From: Burkholderia pseudomultivorans
Lineage (GTDB): Bacteria; Pseudomonadota; Gammaproteobacteria; Burkholderiales; Burkholderiaceae
Assembly: GCF_902499075.1 (NCBI RefSeq)
Contig: NZ_CABVPP010000026.1
Coordinates: 25,346-89,345 of the forward strand
DNA length: 64,000 nucleotides
Direction of reading: 5' to 3'
Shown here: positions 62,521 through 64,000 of the stretch, in pieces
Numbering within the stretch: position 1 is the stretch's first letter
Layout of the letters: each line of letters starts with the position of its first letter
Notes under the pieces: generated by a model
The model's input: the letters and a program-made list of their open reading frames with translations, nothing else
What the model was told of the DNA's origin: nothing
Database searches by the model: none
Position numbers and translations under genes: made by a program

Positions 62521-63164
62521 TCAAGGTGCTCATCGCCGACGACCATACGCTCGTGCGCGACGGTCTGCGGCACATCCTCCAGAACGCGACCGGCTTCGAG
62601 GTTGCCGGCGAAGCGTGCGACGGCCCGTCGACGATCGCGCTGGTGCGCGCGACGCCCGCGCAGGTGCTGGTGCTCGACCTGTCGATGCCGGGCCGCAACG
62701 GCGTCGAGCTGATCAAGCAGATCAAGGACGAGAAGCCCGCGCTGCGCGTGCTCGTGCTGACGATGCACGCGGAGCAGCAATACGCGGTGCGTGCGTTTCG
62801 CGCAGGCGCGTCAGGCTATCTGACGAAGGAAAGCGCCAGCGCCGAGCTGGTCGGCGCGGTGACGAAGGTCGCGTCGGGCGGCGTCTACGTGAGCCTAGCG
62901 ATGGCCGAGCAGTTCGCGCAGAGCCTGAACGAGCCGGCCGAGACGCTGCCGCATCAGCGCCTGTCGGATCGCGAATTCGACGTGTTCCGGCGCATCGCCG
63001 CCGGACAGACGCTGACCGAGATCGCGCAGGCGCTGTGCGTGAGCGCGAAGACGGTCAGCACGTACAAGACGCGCATCCTCGAAAAGATGCAGATGCCGCA
63101 CGAAGCCGCGCTGGTGCGCTACGCGCTGCGGCACAAGCTGCTGGACGAGACGGACGACGTGTAA
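62517..63164 (+). CDS. NarL/LuxR-type response regulator
   Basis: The 215-residue protein has a receiver domain (about 1-120; DDHTLVRDGL, acceptor Asp in VLDLSMPGRNG, Lys in GYLTKES) and a LuxR helix-turn-helix (about 150-210; LSDREFDVFRRIAAGQTLTEIAQALCVSAKTVSTYKTRIL). The ATG overlaps the stop of the kinase gene in an ATGA, so the pair is coupled. Its targets are probably among the surrounding stress genes but cannot be read from the sequence. Confidence 0.93.
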   Translation: MIKVLIADDHTLVRDGLRHILQNATGFEVAGEACDGPSTIALVRATPAQVLVLDLSMPGRNGVELIKQIKDEKPALRVLVLTMHAEQQYAVRAFRAGASGYLTKESASAELVGAVTKVASGGVYVSLAMAEQFAQSLNEPAETLPHQRLSDREFDVFRRIAAGQTLTEIAQALCVSAKTVSTYKTRILEKMQMPHEAALVRYALRHKLLDETDDV

Positions 63165-63225
63165 TGGCGACGTTTAACGGACGACATGCTGCGGCCGGCA
63201 CCGGCCGCAGCGGGCAGCGAAGACG

Positions 63226-63627
63226 TTATTTCGCGGGCACCGGACACGCGAGGTCGCCGTCCTCGCAGGACAGATAGGCCTTCAGGGTTTCGGTCCGTTC
63301 TTTGGTCAGGTCGTCGAGGCACGTCGACACGACCATCTGATAGCCGCTACCGCCCTCCGCGTTGGCGCTGGAGAACTGGCATTCGGCATCGCGATACGCG
63401 ATCCACGCGCGCTGCGCGGCCACGAGTTTCTCGTCGAGCGGACGGGTGTCCCGCAGACGCGCGGTCACGGCCTGGTAGGTCCGGTTCAGTACCGCGTCGG
63501 ACTGCCGGTACGCGCGCTCGGCGCACGCCGTCATCGACGCCTGGTCCGACGCATTCGCGCAATTCGCCTGCGCATGGGCGTTCGCCGCCAGCACGAGCGC
63601 GCACAGCAGACCGGTCAAGACACGCAT
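63226..63627 (-). CDS. LprI/DUF1311-type periplasmic protein
   Basis: The 133-residue protein has a signal peptide (LLCALVLAANAHA) and the DUF1311/LprI pattern: CANASDQASMTACAERAYRQSDAVLNRTYQAV, then LVAAQRAWIAYRDAECQF and TCLDDLTKERTETL, with six cysteines in probable disulfides. Members inhibit lysozyme or bind envelope partners. ATG 63627 gives a normal signal peptide. It converges on the two-component genes and precedes a gene-free stretch (63628-63930) that leads to the insertion-sequence remnant. Confidence 0.85.
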   Translation of the reverse strand: MRVLTGLLCALVLAANAHAQANCANASDQASMTACAERAYRQSDAVLNRTYQAVTARLRDTRPLDEKLVAAQRAWIAYRDAECQFSSANAEGGSGYQMVVSTCLDDLTKERTETLKAYLSCEDGDLACPVPAK

Positions 63628-63839
63628 GGATGCTCCTTTGTTGTTGATTGAAGTCGTGGAACCCGGTGCCGGACTGGCCGTCCTGCCGCGCCTCGGAGCA
63701 CGGCGCCGCGGGCACTGCCGACGCGCGCGAACGCGTGCCGGCCGCCGTCCCGCTGCGTCACCGACCGCGATGCTAGCGCACGCGCGTGCCGTTGTCAGCC
63801 GGCGCCATGCGATGCGCGATCGGTCGGCAAAATGCAAAA

Positions 63840-63867
63840 AACCCGCACGCGAATCCGGGTGCGGGTT
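63840..63867 (-). terminator. Intrinsic terminator on the minus strand
   Basis: ACCCGCAC (63841-63848) pairs with GTGCGGGT (63859-63866), extended by one A-T pair; reading leftward the stem is followed by a run of six T. It would end transcription coming from the insertion-sequence side. Confidence 0.75.
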
Positions 63868-63930
63868 GGGCTCGACTGGCCTGGATGGCGGCCGCGCAGG
63901 CCGCCCGGCCAAAGTGCGGGCTTAGAAGCT

Positions 63931-64000
63931 CTAACACAATGAGTTTTGCAGCTGTCGCCAGCAGATGATGCAAGCGGCGATTTTCATGAACGCCTCGTGT
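63931..64000 (-). CDS. C-terminal end of an IS5-family-like transposase
   Basis: Reading from the window edge on the minus strand, the frame HEAFMKIAACIICWRQLQN ends in a TAG at 63931-63933. The ending resembles the C-termini of IS5/IS427-group transposases (ERRADIHEAF..ICW type). Only 22 residues are visible, so the family is tentative. The rest and the left inverted repeat are outside the window; the right end should fall just left of 63931, but I cannot define the terminal repeat. Confidence 0.55.
   Translation of the reverse strand, partial: HEAFMKIAACIICWRQLQNSLC

Overview
The window is GC-rich DNA with dense coding on both strands. Its gene families (OmpC-type porin, tssJKLM with an FHA protein, MHS-family transporters, tandem universal stress proteins, TTG/GTG starts behind strong Shine-Dalgarno sites) point to a Burkholderia, most likely of the cepacia complex. 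The accessory, stress and transport content would suit chromosome 2, but the replicon is an inference.

Layout. 1-7.1 kb: one end of a type VI secretion locus, with tssJ-tssK-tssL-tssM on the minus strand diverging from a lipoprotein gene and an FHA-domain gene. 7.3-13.1 kb: a succinate-semialdehyde-type dehydrogenase and a three-subunit molybdenum hydroxylase (2Fe-2S subunit, Mo subunit, triheme cytochrome c). 13.2-15.5 kb: an electrophile-response unit made of a NemR-type repressor, a medium-chain reductase and an ABM-type monooxygenase, with a matching operator in front of both transcription units. 15.6-24.9 kb: a KfrA-like coiled-coil protein, membrane proteins, a cysteine desulfurase fused to a DUF442 domain next to a TauE permease, a porin, a CDF transporter and a LuxR regulator. 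25.2-36.1 kb: an esterase, a RibBA-type protein with a degenerate cyclohydrolase half, hipB with a frameshifted hipA, an old-yellow-enzyme homologue, hpd, an MHS transporter, a divergent MurA paralogue and an IclR regulator. 36.1-40.1 kb: an SOS-controlled pair, a FAN1-like nuclease and a nuclease-helicase fusion. 40.2-64 kb: a stress and redox region, ending in the last codons of an insertion sequence transposase.

Two regulatory patterns organise the right third. From 41.2 to 49.2 kb, five promoter-like sites of sigma-54 type (mostly GGCACG-N3-CTTGC) stand in front of small stress-type genes (CBS, PRC-barrel, BON, DUF4142, unknowns) and in front of a hybrid histidine kinase. A sigma-54 activator without a receiver domain is encoded beside them. 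From 52.4 to 60.2 kb, four FNR/ANR-type boxes stand in front of a small cytochrome c, two universal stress protein genes and a dehydrogenase operon; three have a -10-like hexamer about 30 bp from the box centre. The content resembles the low-oxygen-activated (lxa) locus described in B. cenocepacia, but identity with it cannot be shown here.

Other decoded circuits: tandem CGATAATCGC repeats spaced exactly 21 bp occur in front of the IclR gene and in the hpd/transporter gap, suggesting that this IclR protein controls tyrosine catabolism; paired ATACA-N10-TGTAT sites lie upstream of hipB; a perfect LexA box lies in front of the FAN1-like gene.
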